Of a stretch of DNA of 64,000 bases, positions 20,176 to 31,289 are shown one piece after another. The stretch is from Leguminivora glycinivorella (Eukaryota > Arthropoda > Insecta > Lepidoptera > Tortricidae), in assembly GCF_023078275.1 (NCBI RefSeq), contig NC_062992.1:11111706-11175705 (forward strand), given 5' to 3'. The position numbers were made by a program, and so were the translations under genes. Position 1 is the stretch's first letter. The number at the start of each line of letters is the position of its first letter. The notes under the pieces were generated by a model. It was not told the origin of the DNA. It saw only the letters and a list, made by a program, of their open reading frames with translations, and ran no database searches.

Positions 20176-20874
20176 CAGAAGGAAAATGTTAACTGTGAAT
20201 TATCGAACTAAATTTAAATTCATGAATTTTATCACAGGTAATGAAAACTCACAATTAAAACATTAATTCTACTAAAAAACTTGGGATTACAATTAATTCT
20301 ACTACAAAATCAGGGATTGGGATTTTATCTTTAATATATATGACATCTTATTTCGAATTTTTCTTTTTGAAACATCGAATTAAAATTTGTATGATTATAC
20401 TTTGCACTCTTGTGGGTAAAATGCAACAATCAAGAGAGCATTGCCAGTCAAAATTCTACACCCTGTTCTTATTGAATTCCGTTAACTTTAAGGAAAGGTT
20501 CTTTATATCAAATGTAATTAATTTCTCTAAGAAACTAGCGTATTAAGTCTTACGGTTATCGGGTTATTAAAAAATAAAGATAATTAGTGAACACGTGTGT
20601 GACAGCCTTTACCAAATCCTAATGTTATTTGTTTTGACATGTGCCGTCAATCACTTGACACTAACTTGAATGTTATTTCTGTTATTCTTAAGGGTCTCTC
20701 ACACTAATAAATTCATTTATTATGTATGAAAATGATAAAAATCTTTATCTTGCGAATTTAACTAAAAGTGATTGGTTCCTGATAATGAACCTAGCTACGT
20801 GTCGAATTTAACGGAAAACAAAAAAAAAACACGGTGTATTGTTCGGAGAAAGTGAACAATACCCTCAAACGACG
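20176..20874. other. No gene recognised
   Basis: About 700 bp. The open frame at 20340-20546 is A+T-rich and hydrophobic without a domain, and part of it belongs to element I (tttgcactcttgtggg). Confidence 0.3.
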
Positions 20875-21280
20875 ATCCATACTAATATTATAAATGGGAA
20901 AGTGTGTTTGTCTGTTTGTTTGCACGGCTGTCACGGCAAAACGGAGCGACTAATTGACGCGTCTTTTAAGTGGAGATAGTTGACGGGATAGAGAGTGACA
21001 TAGGCTCCTTTTTGTCTTTTTCTAACCCCCTCTTCCTACAATGGGGTTGAAAAGTATACATACATACATACAATACATACAATCACGCCTGTATCCCATA
21101 AAGGGGTGGGCAGAACACATGAAACTACTAAAGCTTCAGTGCCACTCTTGGCAAATAAGGGGTTGAAAGAAAACGAAACTGTGACAAAAGATATATATAT
21201 AGATAAAGATAGATATATTGAAAAGTATATTTCATAATTTTCGAATTTAACACGAGCGAAGCCGCGGGAAAAAGGTATTC
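20875..21280 (+). mobile_element. Helitron-like (Lep1-type) with internal insertion
   Basis: The 5' end TCCATACTAATATTATAAAT follows A. The 3' hairpin (cgagcgaagccgcggg) is at 21253-21268. Between them lies a reverse copy of repeat E (about 21055-21190) with ATAC repeats, so the element was interrupted. Confidence 0.65.
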
Positions 21281-21502
21281 TTACTCTTAATCTTATTCTT
21301 CTTATTCTTAGCTATTCTTATTAAGCTATACTTACTATTCAAAACCAAAATGACATACATTTTCAGTAACCTTACGATAGCCTAAAGTATTCTAAGGGCC
21401 CGTTGCATCAACCACAGTTAACATAACGTCAACGTCACGCAGCAGAAGCACAATAGTTATTAAATTTGTTATACAAATAAAAATAAAATAAATAAATAAA
21501 TA

Positions 21503-21582
21503 TTATAGGACATTCTTACACAGATTGACTGAGGCCCACGGTAAGCTCAAGAAGGCTTGTGCTGTGGGTACTCAGACAACGA
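21503..21582 (-). mobile_element. SINE family B tail fragment
   Basis: tattataggacattcttaca and aagaaggcttgtgctgtggg match the 3' tail of SINE B in reverse. Confidence 0.65.
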
Positions 21583-21613
21583 GAAAACAACAACAAGGGG
21601 AAGGGGGGGGGGG

Positions 21614-22030
21614 GTACAAGGGGGAAAAGTTGTATTTTAACGCCGAGTGTGGAATTGAAAAACGAGCAAGTGAAAGGATTCCATAGTTAAACCACGAGCG
21701 AAGCGAGTGGTTCGAGAATAGAATCCTGAACTTGCGAGTTTTTTAACACACGAGAAGTAAAATACATTTTTACCCGAGTGTAACACAAAACTTTTCCCCT
21801 CACTATAGCGAGGAAACTATAACGCAAAAACTGCGTTTATCACTGCTTCCAGTAGTTTCAGAGGTGGTAAATCATCTTTATTACTAGATTCAACTACTTT
21901 TATCAATTTTAAAGCAGTTAATTTTACTTTATTCAAGGTCAAATTACTTTACTCACTAGTGAATAAAATGCGTTTTTACTCACTGGTATTAAAGGACAAA
22001 ACACGTGTTTCCGAGCTAGTGAGGGGAAAA
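21614..22030 (-). mobile_element. Element F, reverse copy
   Basis: Runs from the tail end (gggggaaaagttgtatttta) to the head end (cgagctagtgaggggaaaaa). It follows a G-rich tract (about 21599-21614). Confidence 0.75.
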
Positions 22031-22132
22031 ATATATAATAGTACAAGTAGCAGAAGTCTATACAATTGGCAATACAATAAAATGCGAACGTTAAATTCGG
22101 TAACAGATGGTTTGGTGCAACCGACCCTAAGT

Positions 22133-22262
22133 GCGTTTTCACATTATTCGATCCGATATAGGATGTCGGAAGGATTTCAAAGGCAAAAATCAAAGATGGC
22201 GGCTTCAATGTATGGGATACCGGCCCTACTTCCGATATCGAATCGGATAATGTGAAAACGCA
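22133..22262. mobile_element. GATCCGATATCGGATC palindromic MITE, copy
   Basis: A roughly 130-bp hairpin. The left arm CGTTTTCACATTATTCGATC and the inverse arm AATCGGATAATGTGAAAACG pair over about 35 bp. The interior aggatttcaaaggcaaaaat is shared with other copies. Confidence 0.7.
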
Positions 22263-22444
22263 GTAAAACGTGGAAAACTCTTGCTATAGGTTCTACACGT
22301 TGTTGTCACGCAACAACAACGCGTGAGTGAACTGGTTGTTATTACACTCTTTTAAAGCGTTATTGCACTCATACAACCGAAGAGCTCTCATTTTTAAACG
22401 CCATTTTGATTTAAGTAACATTAAATTTGATGCGAACGTTCAAG

Positions 22445-22604
22445 TATAGGTGAAAAACTTAAGAAAGTCGCCTTTTGTATGTGTGAGTGACGTGTTCGAA
22501 TAGGCGTTTGTTTTGTTTGTGTTACTAATTTTAAATATGTGTTCTCTATTCGAACACGTCACTCACACATAGAACAGGTGACTTTGTTAAGTTTTTCACC
22601 TATA
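22445..22604. mobile_element. 160-bp palindromic MITE
   Basis: The left arm TATAGGTGAAAAACTTAAGA and the right arm, inverted, TATAGGTGAAAAACTTAACA pair. The inner arms gtgagtgacgtgttcgaata / tattcgaacacgtcactcac also pair. It abuts another MITE at 22606. Confidence 0.65.
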
Positions 22605-22605
22605 A

Positions 22606-22738
22606 GGCCGTTTTCACATTATCCGATCCGATATCGGATGTCGGAAGGATTTCAATAGAAAAAATCCAAGATGGCGCCTGTAATGTATGGGATATCGGTC
22701 CGACTTCCGATATCGGATCGGATAATGTGAAAACGCAC
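22606..22738. mobile_element. GATCCGATATCGGATC palindromic MITE, best copy
   Basis: Near-perfect: CGTTTTCACATTATCCGATC ... GATCGGATAATGTGAAAACG, with gatatcggatgtcggaagg just inside. Confidence 0.75.
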
Positions 22739-22744
22739 TAACAC

Positions 22745-23515
22745 ATATGTATTTAGAAGGAATGCATTTTACAGATTAAAAGTTCTATACAATATTCGGA
22801 AATACCTATCAGAAAAGGTCAGAGAAACATTAGTCGAATCCCTGGTGCTGTCTCAGCTGAACTATTTATGCAGACATTGTGTACGGTCCAAGACTGCTGT
22901 CTATAACCAAACGATGCATACAACGGGTACAGAATGCCTGCATACGTTTCTGTTATGACTTCCCTAAAAGAGCCCATTTATCACCTTACCTTAATGACAG
23001 AAAAATGCTGAACATGGACAATCGAAGGCGTCTTAGTCTCTACCGTCCGGAACATCATAGAGTTCCAGAAACCGTGTTATCTTTTTGAGAAACTGAAATG
23101 GGTTCAGGATACACGCCTAAAATTACTCAGAAGATGCACAAAACTAGTCATTCTACAGCACAGGACTGCATTTTCAAGAGGGGGTTTCAAATTCGCTGCT
23201 GCCAAAATTTGGAATGATTTACCACCTCCCTGTGGAGAGCCTATGTCATTTGCAAAGTTCAAACAGTTAACTCAAGCACACCTCTTAGAGACCCAGGCCA
23301 AATACCCCCCTCTTAAGTAAATTTATAGCGATCACTCTGCTGAAACTGGAACCCATTTGCCATTGCTCGCTCAGGTTTTTATTTAATTTTAGTTTTAGTA
23401 TTATTTTAAGTTATAGTTGCCTGCAATTTATTTTAAATAATAATATTGTAGTTATAATATTGTATTTTACTGTTTTTGGCAAATAAAACGATTCTTGTTC
23501 TTATTCTTATGTATG
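22745..23515 (+). mobile_element. Non-LTR retrotransposon 3' fragment (frame-shifted)
   Basis: Broken frames give LKVLYNIRKYLSEKVRETLV, then YGPRLLSITKRCIQRVQNAC and RFCYDFPKRAHLSPYL, and later AAKIWNDLPPPCGEPMSFAK and FKQLTQAHLLETQ. This is the C-terminal region of a CR1/Rex-type LINE. It is followed by a 3' UTR with gcaaataaaacgattcttgt and a TTCTTA-like tail. At least one frameshift lies near 23040-23100, so it is dead. Confidence 0.75.
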
Positions 23516-23852
23516 TGTGATACCAAAGAAAATCGAGTATTATAGATAGTTACTGTCGAAGTAAAATGTGTAACACAGTGCATAGACTGCCATCCAAAAT
23601 ATATTTATTTTGGCCTTAAAGCGTACTATTGACTCTGCCAACGTATGCTTGCTATAATTTGAGAGGAAAAGGGTATCATGACGAAAAAGGTTACTTGCAC
23701 AACAATATCATAATGGTCATTTGAATAGGCAATTATTTATAAATGCCCTACGAGAACAATATATTGTCGAAATCGACTATCAAGTGTGTTGAAATGTGAA
23801 ACTTGCCATGTTTATTGGTTTAGAACATAGAATTTTATATTTTATACTTGTA

Positions 23853-24029
23853 CGAGCTTTTTCCCGCGACTTCGCTCGCGTTAGAAAGAGACAAAAAGTA
23901 GCCTATGTCACTCTCCATCCCTTCAACTAACTCCACTTAAAAAATCACGTCAATTCGTCGCTCCGTTTTGCCGTGAAGGACGGACGAACAAACAGACACA
24001 CACTTTCCCATTTATAATATTAGTATGGA
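23853..24029 (-). mobile_element. Helitron-like (Lep1-type), reverse copy
   Basis: The minus strand starts TCCATACTAATATTATAAAT at 24029 and ends at the GCGAGCGAAGTCGCGGG hairpin near 23860. Confidence 0.7.
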
Positions 24030-24074
24030 TATTTGTCGGATTTGTATGAGAAATCGACTATGAGATAACTATGG

Positions 24075-24240
24075 GTTAAATTGTGGCGTATGCGAGAGGC
24101 TGGCAACCTGTCACTGCAATGTCACAATTTCGTTTTCATTCAACCCCTTACTTGCCAAGAGTGGCACTGAAGCTCGAGTAGTTGCATGTGCCCTGCCTAC
24201 CCCATTATGGGATACAGGCGTGATTGTATATGTATGTTAT
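24075..24240 (+). repeat. Dispersed repeat E, plus copy
   Basis: gtggcgtatgcgagaggctg, ttgccaagagtggcactga, gatacaggcgtgattgtata: the family layout with a short TATG end. Confidence 0.6.
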
Positions 24241-24302
24241 TTATCAGATATAAATTTACAAATAACAATATAACATACCTACACATAAATTAAATTTAAA
24301 TT

Positions 24303-24500
24303 TTGAAAAATACCCGACATAGCGGATCGATTTTCATCAAACGTGGCTAAGAACATTCCCGACTAAGTCAGCTTTCAAACAAAAAGAACGAAATCTAAAT
24401 TAGTTCATCCGTTCAAAATCTACGATGCCACAGACAGACACCCACACAGAGAAACAGACACATCAAACTTATAACACCCCGTCGTTTTTCGCGGCGGTTA
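24303..24500 (-). repeat. Repeat G, (ACAG)-poor copy
   Basis: Aaatacccgacatagcggat, gattttcatcaaacgtggc and atcaaacttataacacccc match 45048-45350. The ACAG microsatellite is short here. Confidence 0.6.
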
Positions 24501-24596
24501 AACACAGTTGCCACTTGTGCGTTGATCTCTTTTGTTCGACCCGGTAACTAACGAATATTTTATTTCATTTAAAATTATCATATCCAACAAAACCAG

Positions 24597-24750
24597 GTGC
24601 CGTAGCCGAATGGCATTTCTCCGACGCCAAACGAAAGCGATACGCCGCTGGCTCTGTCGCGCCAATACGCAAGCGCGATAGAGATAGATATCTACTAGCG
24701 CTTCGTTTCGTGAGCGTTTCGTGAGCGATTGTGCCATTCGGCTAGCCACC
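24597..24750. mobile_element. PIF/Harbinger-like MITE, copy 3 (154 bp)
   Basis: Preceded by CAG (24594-24596) and followed by CTG (24751-24753). It starts GTGCCGTAGCCGAATGGCAT and ends ATTCGGCTAGCCACC. Its length equals the other intact copies. Confidence 0.75.
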
Positions 24751-24753
24751 CTG

Positions 24754-24905
24754 GTGCCGTAGCCGAATGGCATTTCTCCGACGCGAAGCAAAAACGAAAC
24801 GCCGTGAAAGGTAGTCTGTCTCTGTCGCGCCAATACGCAAGAGCGATATAGATAAATATCTACGAGCGTTTCGTTTCGTGAGCGTTTGTGCCGTCGACAA
24901 CCATG
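24754..24905. mobile_element. PIF/Harbinger-like MITE, copy 4, tandem neighbour
   Basis: Begins right after the CTG shared with copy 3 (GTGCCGTAGCCGAATGGCAT). The right terminus is decayed (ttgtgccgtcgacaacc), so the end is approximate. Confidence 0.6.
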
Positions 24906-25434
24906 GTCACCCCTTAAGACGATACAGGAGCGAAAATGCTAAAATGGAAAGGAGCCCTCCTTTTAATTAGGGAATTCTAGTTTAATATACTATTGTTATT
25001 AACTAGATTTATCGAAAAAAATTAAATTAAAAACAACTAAGTTAAAAGATATTGCGAAAAAATGTTTAAAATCGAGGTTCCGCTCTCAACGGTTTCCTCT
25101 TTCAAAACTTAATCAATCGTAACGAAATTTGAGAATCTGAATAACAATGAAATAATCTGTGTCGGATCGTTTAGATTTTTTTGGCTAATTGACACCAATT
25201 TTGAATACCACACTATTTACGCCAAAATCGCCGTTTTTGGAAATTTTTGATGGGCTCTAGCGTCTTTAAAAATAAGAATATCAAAAAAATCAAAACGGTC
25301 CGACACAGGTAAAAATAATAATAATCTGTGTTGAAAAGAATCAATCATTGCAATATGTTCAAAAACCAGGGAGGAAATAGTCGAGAGCGTTTGTATGGAG
25401 ACTTGACCCCTCCTGTATCGTCTTAAAGTCACTC
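24906..25434. repeat. Imperfect inverted repeat region
   Basis: acgatacaggagcgaaaat near 24920 and tcctgtatcgtcttaaagt near 25408 are inverse. ggaaccgttgagagcggaa-like and ttgtatggagacttgacc parts suggest the arms of an element of about 500 bp (tttaagacgatacagga ... tcctgtatcgtctta). No coding capacity was seen. Confidence 0.45.
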
Positions 25435-25435
25435 T

Positions 25436-25640
25436 TTTTTTTTATACTACGTCGGTGGCAAACAAGCGTACGGCCCGCCTGATGGAAAGCGGTTACCGTA
25501 ACCTATGGATGCCTGCAACTCAAAGAGTGTCACATGCGCGTTGCCACCCATTTAGAAACTTGTACATTTCCTTTTGCTGTGTTAAATACACAGTAAAAAG
25601 GAGTGTACAAGTTCCAAGGAGGGTTCACTTTCCATAGTAT
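25436..25640 (+). repeat. Dispersed repeat H
   Basis: tttttatactacgtcggtgg, caaacaagcgtacggcccgc and tgtcacatgcgcgttgccac are shared with 28057-28370 and, more weakly, 47470-47720. The inner inverted pair aacttgtacatttccttttg / aaaaggagtgtacaagtt makes a hairpin. Confidence 0.6.
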
Positions 25641-25865
25641 TCGAACAATGTGGTCACTGACTTATTATGGAGTTTAAGGACCAGTCACTGTGTGTAGTCT
25701 ATCTCACATAAGTTCTCATTACTGCAAAGTTGCTCTATTTCATCTGAACTTTCCCAAAATGCCACTATCCCAGAAGATCGTGATCAGACTTGCACAAATA
25801 ACCAGTTGTAATGGAAGTAGAAGCAACATTCGAACATTAAACGTTTGATTTTGTTTTGATATTCA

Positions 25866-26213
25866 TCATCATCCTCCATTCGTTATCCTAGCCTTTTATT
25901 TATTTATTTAAACTTTATTGCACATAAATAAATAAAAAATGTACAAATGGCGGACTTAATGCCTAGTGGCATTCTCTACCAGTCAACTATCGGGCTAAAC
26001 AGAGACAAGTAAAAATGGTGCAAAGAGAATGAAAAATAACAGATTAGAATTAATCGAATTTTCCACGGCTCATGGGTCCGCTTTGACAACTAATCCCAAG
26101 ATTTGGCGTAGGCACTAGTTTTTACGAAAGCAACTGCCATCTGACCTTCCAACCCGAAGGGTAAACTAGACCTTATTTGAATTAGTCCGGTTTCCTCACG
26201 ATGTTTTGATATT
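25866..26213 (-). mobile_element. SINE family A, split by a LINE 3' end
   Basis: tcatcatcatcctccattcg and ccacggctcatgggtccgct are SINE A (reverse). Between them (25895-26048) is a reversed LINE 3' end starting tttatttatttatttaaact. The head is truncated at 26213. Confidence 0.7.
25895..26048 (-). mobile_element. LINE 3' end (AAAT tail) nested in SINE A
   Basis: The minus strand ends GTTTAAATAAATAAATAAA and contains the family motif AGAGAATGCCACTAGGCATT. Same family as 5868-6133. Confidence 0.65.
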
Positions 26214-26235
26214 TTTTTTTGTTATATTATAGGTA

Positions 26236-26698
26236 AATATCTGGGCGACCGAGCTTCGCTCGGTTCTATTTTAATATATCACGTCTTTAGATAAAAAAAA
26301 ACTCTTATAAATACAAAAACAAAAAAAAAAGACAAAAAACAAAAACTTAATTTCTGGCCGGGATTCGAAACCCTGACACCTACGATCTATCTGCGTACAT
26401 TAGACCGACCTCGTGCGACTGAGCTAAGCGGAATCGATGCGCGCGCGGCGAAATTAAGGACCATATTTTACGTTTACAAATGCGAAAGAAAAACTCATGA
26501 AAACTCGAAAATTCGCGTTTTCCGGGATCTAAGGCTACGCTAGATCGATTTTTCACCCCCGAAAACCCCCACAAAACAAATTTCAGCGAAATCGTTAGAG
26601 CGGTTTCCGAGATCGTCGGTATATATAAATAAATATATAAATAAATAAATAAATAAATAAATAAATATACAAGAATTGCTCGTTTAATAGTATAAGAT
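26236..26698 (-). mobile_element. Helitron family K, copy with diverged 3' end
   Basis: Homologous to 45492-45995: the minus strand starts TCTTATACTATTAAACGAGC and ends with the hairpin ACCGAGCGAAGCTCGGT plus CGCCCAGATATTTACC. It contains AAAT repeats (about 26625-26668) and, unlike the other copy, a tRNA-like gccgggattcgaaaccctg block near 26357. Confidence 0.65.
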
Positions 26699-27052
26699 TA
26701 TCGAGTACTATTTGGGCAATTTCCACGTGAGTGTAATGTAAATGACCACTTCATCAATCATTCATTTATCCTTTCAATCCTTAAAGAAAAAAATATTTAA
26801 ATTTGCATTTTTTACATAATTATTTATTTACATGAACATATTTACATAATTATATAAGAAACTAGCTAGGTAGGTACTTAACATCTAAATTGAGGCATTG
26901 TACCAAGGGTGCTGGCGACATTACCTCGCTGTATCACAATGCTGATACGTTGTGCGAGGAAGTCGGCAGCTCTTCGGTCAATAGATTATTATTAGATAGA
27001 GATTGAACGAGTTAGATAGATAGATAGATAATAGTTATATGTTTTATATGGG

Positions 27053-27470
27053 GGCAAAGTTGTTGTTTAACCGCACGTGCCAATATTGATACCCGAGCAA
27101 GCGAAAGATTCCAATATTGAACCGCGAGCGTAGCGAGTGGTTCAAAAAGTGGAATCTTAAGAGTTGCGATGGTTTCAAGGCACAAAGGTTAAACACACTT
27201 TGCCACCGAGCGAAACACAAAATTTTCACCACACCAACACGATCAAATTACTGACTTTAAAACATCAAACTAAGTCACATCCATCAATTTATTCAATATT
27301 TATGATTCAAAATCATCATTTAATGGTAAATTCTACCAGCCAGCTTATGACATCAAGTTAAAATTTGTAGGAAATTACTTTGCACTCTTGTGGATAAAAT
27401 GCAAATTTGCTGTCTGTTTTTGAATAGCAAAGTAAGCCTTTACCAGTTGGTGTGGTGAAAATAACTTTAT
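27053..27470 (+). mobile_element. Dispersed element I, full copy
   Basis: Starts ggcaaagttgttgtttaacc and ends agcctttaccagttggtgtg. It includes ccaatattgatacccgagca, the site hit by a hAT element in the copy at 38017. It is non-coding and shares gcgagcgtagcgagtggttc with element F in style only. Confidence 0.7.
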
Positions 27471-27684
27471 TTTGTATCCAGAACACAACATATAAAGACT
27501 TACAATAAACAAGAAAAAAGAAATGTGAGTACACCGCTTAACTTAACTAACCAAAGAAACAAGAAACGAAATTATAAAAAAACATGTGTCGTGGTATAAA
27601 AGGCGCTGGCTCAGCGTTGTGATGTGGCAAGACAATCGCTGGTATTCTGCCAGTACCTTAGAAAAAAAGTGATTAAATTAAATT

Positions 27685-27703
27685 AAAGTGTGTGTGTGTG
27701 TGT
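27685..27703 (+). repeat. (GT)n microsatellite
   Basis: An uninterrupted run of about nine GT units. Confidence 0.85.
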
Positions 27704-27705
27704 GT

Positions 27706-28010
27706 TTTCAAAGTTGTCCATACGACTTTTCTGTAACATGGGTATCTTTTACGCGATTAATACTCAGAATCGCGAGTTCTTTCGATCCTGATAGGAGAAA
27801 AAATATGCCCCAAGATTTCCATACATTTTTTCGAACCTTCCATTCCGTTACCGCCATACAAAATGTATGAAAAACAGGTAACGGAATGGGAAAAGAACCT
27901 TGGGACACTTTTTTTCTCCTATTAGAATTGAAACAGCTCGGGATTCTGAGTGGAAGCCACATAAAAATTTTCAAATCCAAAAAAAGTGAGGAGGACAACA
28001 TTGAAGAAAA
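27706..28010. mobile_element. Palindromic repeat L, copy 1
   Basis: Left attctcagaatcgcgagttc-type and right gaacagctcgggattctgag-type arms, and tccattccgttaccgccata / acaggtaacggaatggga, face each other. Related copies are at 39040-39250 and 63270-63530. Confidence 0.55.
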
Positions 28011-28056
28011 TGGCCAGTGTGTTTGTAAGCGCGCGTGTTTTGAGCGTTTTGTGACT

Positions 28057-28370
28057 TTTTTTTTTATTATACTACGTCGGTGGCAAACAAGCATACGGCC
28101 CGCCTGATGTAAAGCGGTCACCGTAACCTATGAACACCTGCAACTCAAACAGTGTCACATGCGCGTTGCCACCCTATTAGAAACTTGTACATTCCCTTTT
28201 GCTGTGTTAAGTACGCATCAAAAAGGAGTGCACAAGTTCTAAGGAGGGTTCGGGTTGCCGACAACTCAAAGGACAATAGACGGAACAAACTTGTTCCGTC
28301 ACCGCACACCGCACCCTCGTTGAGCTCTGGCAGCCTTACTCACCGGCAGGAACACAACACTATGAGTAGG
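28057..28370 (+). repeat. Dispersed repeat H, long copy
   Basis: Starts tttattatactacgtcggtg and ends ccttactcaccggcaggaac / aacactatgagtagggtcta. The inner hairpin aacttgtacattcccttttg / aaaaggagtgcacaagttc is retained. Confidence 0.6.
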
Positions 28371-28754
28371 GTCTAGTGCTATTTGGCTGCGGTCTTCTGT
28401 AAGGCGGAGGTACTACCCCAGTTGGACTCTGCTCTAGATTCGAGCGAGACGATATAAACTAACTTTTATAAGCATAAAATTAATATGTATAAATAATAGT
28501 TGGTAACATCGAATCGAGATCAGACCATAAAGTTGGAACTCTGCTCCTATGGTAATTGATTTGCGAAACACCTTGAAGCAAGTAATGTCCGTGGGAACTA
28601 TTGTACCGATACGGACCGGTATCCCATTCTATTCTAATCATTTGCTTTACTGCACAGCAAAGACATATACACCGTGTTTATTAAATTCCGTTAACTAAAA
28701 GGGAAGGTTCTTTAGGTCAAATTGATTTCTTTAAGAAACTAGAGCCTTATCTGT

Positions 28755-28884
28755 CCGTTTTGACATTATCCGATCCGAAATCGGATGTAGGACCGATACC
28801 GATACATTAAGCCGCCGTCTTTGATTTTTGCCTTTGAAATCCTTCCGACATCCGATATCGGATCGGATAATGTGAAAACGCACT
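28755..28884. mobile_element. GATCCGATATCGGATC palindromic MITE, copy
   Basis: CCGTTTTGACATTATCCGAT on the left and GATCGGATAATGTGAAAACG on the right, about 130 bp. Confidence 0.7.
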
Positions 28885-29400
28885 TACAGATACTTGTCGA
28901 ATTATTAAAAAAAAAACTGAACATATCTGGTGTGTGACATCCTTTACCACTTCCTAATGTTATTTGTATCTAAATACATATAAATACAATCGCCTGCATC
29001 GCATAAAAACTTAAAAAGGTACGCAGAGCACATGAAACTACTCAAGTTTCAGTACCACTCTTAGGGCCATTTGCACCACCCGGTTAACTAAAGGCACAGT
29101 ATAATAAAGAGTACTATCGTACAGTATGGCCACTTCCGCTCCCCTCTGAAAGCGCCGCCCACCCCCTCTCGGTTACCTCACAGTTACCGCCTGTCAAAAA
29201 CGCGAACAGTCAACCTGTCATATCTCACTCATACACGCATGTTACGCGTTCACCTACACGAGCTTAGACTGTCTGCTAGGAACGCGCCTCTTTCATATAT
29301 TTGATCGCCAGTGTCCGAGATGTGCTAAAGGTTAGAAAGTTTTCAACTGTCAAATTCTATATAAAATGGTCCTTGGGTTTAGTCTCCATTTCCAGTGGTG
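28885..29400. repeat. Composite of repeat E fragment and repeat M
   Basis: Repeat E piece at 28975-29060, then from about 29091 acagtataataaagagtact, acagtatggccacttccgc and ctctcggttacctcacagtt, which recur at 42860-43060 and partly at 61305-61335. Confidence 0.5.
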
Positions 29401-29573
29401 CAAGTACCCTTAGCAAATAAGGGGTTGAAAGAACAGCAGCGGCTGTTCCATACAAGCCGACGGCTTGTCTAAAATTTATTACTAGTAAAATATCTAATGT
29501 TAAGATAGGTTTCTTCTTGCTCGTTGCGGGAGGAGTGCCGAAACGTGCCTGCGACCTCGTCCAATAAGCCCTG

Positions 29574-29727
29574 GGTGGCTAGCCGAATGGCACAATCGCT
29601 CACGAAACGCTCACGAAACGAAGCGATAGTAGATATCTATCTCTATCGCGCTTGCGTATTGGCGCGACAGAGCCAGCGGCGTATCGCTTTCGTTTGGCGT
29701 CGGAGAAATGCCATTCGGCTACGGGGC
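29574..29727 (+). mobile_element. PIF/Harbinger-like MITE, copy 5 (154 bp, clean)
   Basis: CTG on both sides (29571-29573 and 29728-29730). The termini GGTGGCTAGCCGAATGGCA and, inverted, GCCCCGTAGCCGAATGGCA are equal in length (19 nt). Nearly identical to copy 6 at 51836. Confidence 0.85.
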
Positions 29728-30034
29728 CTGAGGCGGCAATCGAGGGGTTTTAGTGGGTACACCATGGGTCTCATTAGCCTATATGGGAGTCCCACATAGC
29801 CATCCCAGGCCGGTCCCTGCGCCTGGGATGGTATGTGTAACGCATGTCCCCTCTTAAAAAAAAAGGGTTTCTTCTTGCTCAATATTGCCTATCAGAAATG
29901 TTCACCAGCCGCCATTGTGAAAGAAACTTATTTCTTTTAAAATCAAAAAAAAATATTCAGTAAGGCACTTTTACATGTCAACATTACAGTAAATAATACG
30001 GATTCAACAAAATTTGAACTATAAATATTTAGAA

Positions 30035-30210
30035 CTAACTTTTGCCCGCGGCTTCGCACGCGTTAGAAAGAGACAAAAAGTAGCCTATGTCACTCTCCAT
30101 CCCTTCAACTATCTCCACTTAAAAAATCACGACAATTCGTCGCTCCGTTTTGCCGTGAAAGACGGACAAACAGACCACACACACTTTCCCATTTATAATA
30201 TTATTATGGA
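30035..30210 (-). mobile_element. Helitron-like (Lep1-type), reverse copy
   Basis: The minus strand starts TCCATAATAATATTATAAAT and ends GGGCAAAAGTTAG-T (one change from CTAG). Confidence 0.7.
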
Positions 30211-30280
30211 TTATATTATAAGTATATATTTGTCGTACTGTTAAAGTGATATGATTTCAATATATTTATTTTGGCCTTAT

Positions 30281-30511
30281 GGCACTGGTCCCACCGCGAG
30301 CTAGTAAGCTATGAGCTATCGGCTATAAAAACGATCAAAAGATAAACACTCCCGTGCAAATAAAAGAGACACGGCTATTTTGATAGCTCACCGCTGGGCG
30401 AGTAACTATAAACATCGCCGTGTCTCTTTTATTTGCACGGGAGTGCTTATCTTTTGTTCGTTTTTATAGCCGATAGCTCATAGCTTACTAGCTCGCGGTG
30501 GGACCAGTGCC
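30281..30511. mobile_element. 231-bp palindromic MITE, copy 2
   Basis: GGCACTGGTCCCACCGCGAG on both arms in inverse orientation. Same length as 6284-6514. The arms match over about 95 bp. Confidence 0.8.
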
Positions 30512-31289
30512 TAAAACGTAGCATTGACGTGACATAAAAACGTACCAACGATATAATAAGTATGGATAAGCACCCGATAAATTGAGCAAACTGGTTTTTT
30601 GAAATTCGAACTATGTGTAATTTCCACAATGTTGTTATTTCAAGGACAAATTATCTCGATTTATCGGGTTTCACCAGTAAACCCTCGATATAGTTTTGAG
30701 GTTTTTAACAAACACTGAAACACCTTGGAAACAAGTAAGGTCCGTGAGAACTATTGTAGTAATATAAACCAGTATCCCATTCTATTCAAATCAGTTTTAC
30801 TGATTGTAATGATAACGCAAGATTTGTTTGTATACGCCTACTAAAAACCGCTCCCATACTATTGAATTTATGAAATGAAGAAATTTGGTATGAATATTGT
30901 AACATGTTAAATATATTGATTTTTTTATTGACACCCAAACCCCAAGTTTTCTCGAAGAGATCGGGAACAGAAGAGCTATTAAGCAATAAGGCCGCCTATT
31001 GTTAGTTTTGCCCCATTGGTTCTGTTTATGTTTTGTAGCATTTGTTGTAAACTACAAGTTCAAATCTGAAACATTCCGTGTAAGCAAAAAAGTCCTTGGT
31101 TGAAAGAAAGAATACATAGAATCCGGTAGTTTCCTAATATATAAATTCAACCCAATAATGATGGTAAAGACACTGATAAGATGACATATGACAAACAGTA
31201 AACATAGACCGACAAGTAATTTATTATATGAAAACTCGTTTGAAACTTTAGGAAAGTTGGTATTACTTGTACTATCCGCAGCAAAAGTG
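30512..31289. other. No gene recognised
   Basis: About 780 bp. It contains agtaaggtccgtgagaacta / tagtaatataaaccagtatc, also seen near 28575-28640, so part is an unnamed repeat. No exon is supported. Confidence 0.35.

Larger units (their letters stand above)
21394..22133. mobile_element. Palindromic MITE J, split by later insertions
   Basis: Left half 21394-21480 (gggcccgttgcatcaaccac) and right half about 22075-22133 (tggtttggtgcaaccgaccc) belong together. A SINE B fragment (21503-21582) and a reverse element F (21614-22030) separate them. Confidence 0.6.

Noticed and set aside
22879..23088. 69-residue frame as a host gene
   Set aside because: Neighbouring frames continue the same LINE C-terminal homology and a LINE-type tail follows.
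27688..28121. 137-residue minus and overlapping plus frames
   Set aside because: They lie in palindromic repeat L and a GT microsatellite; related copies carry stops.
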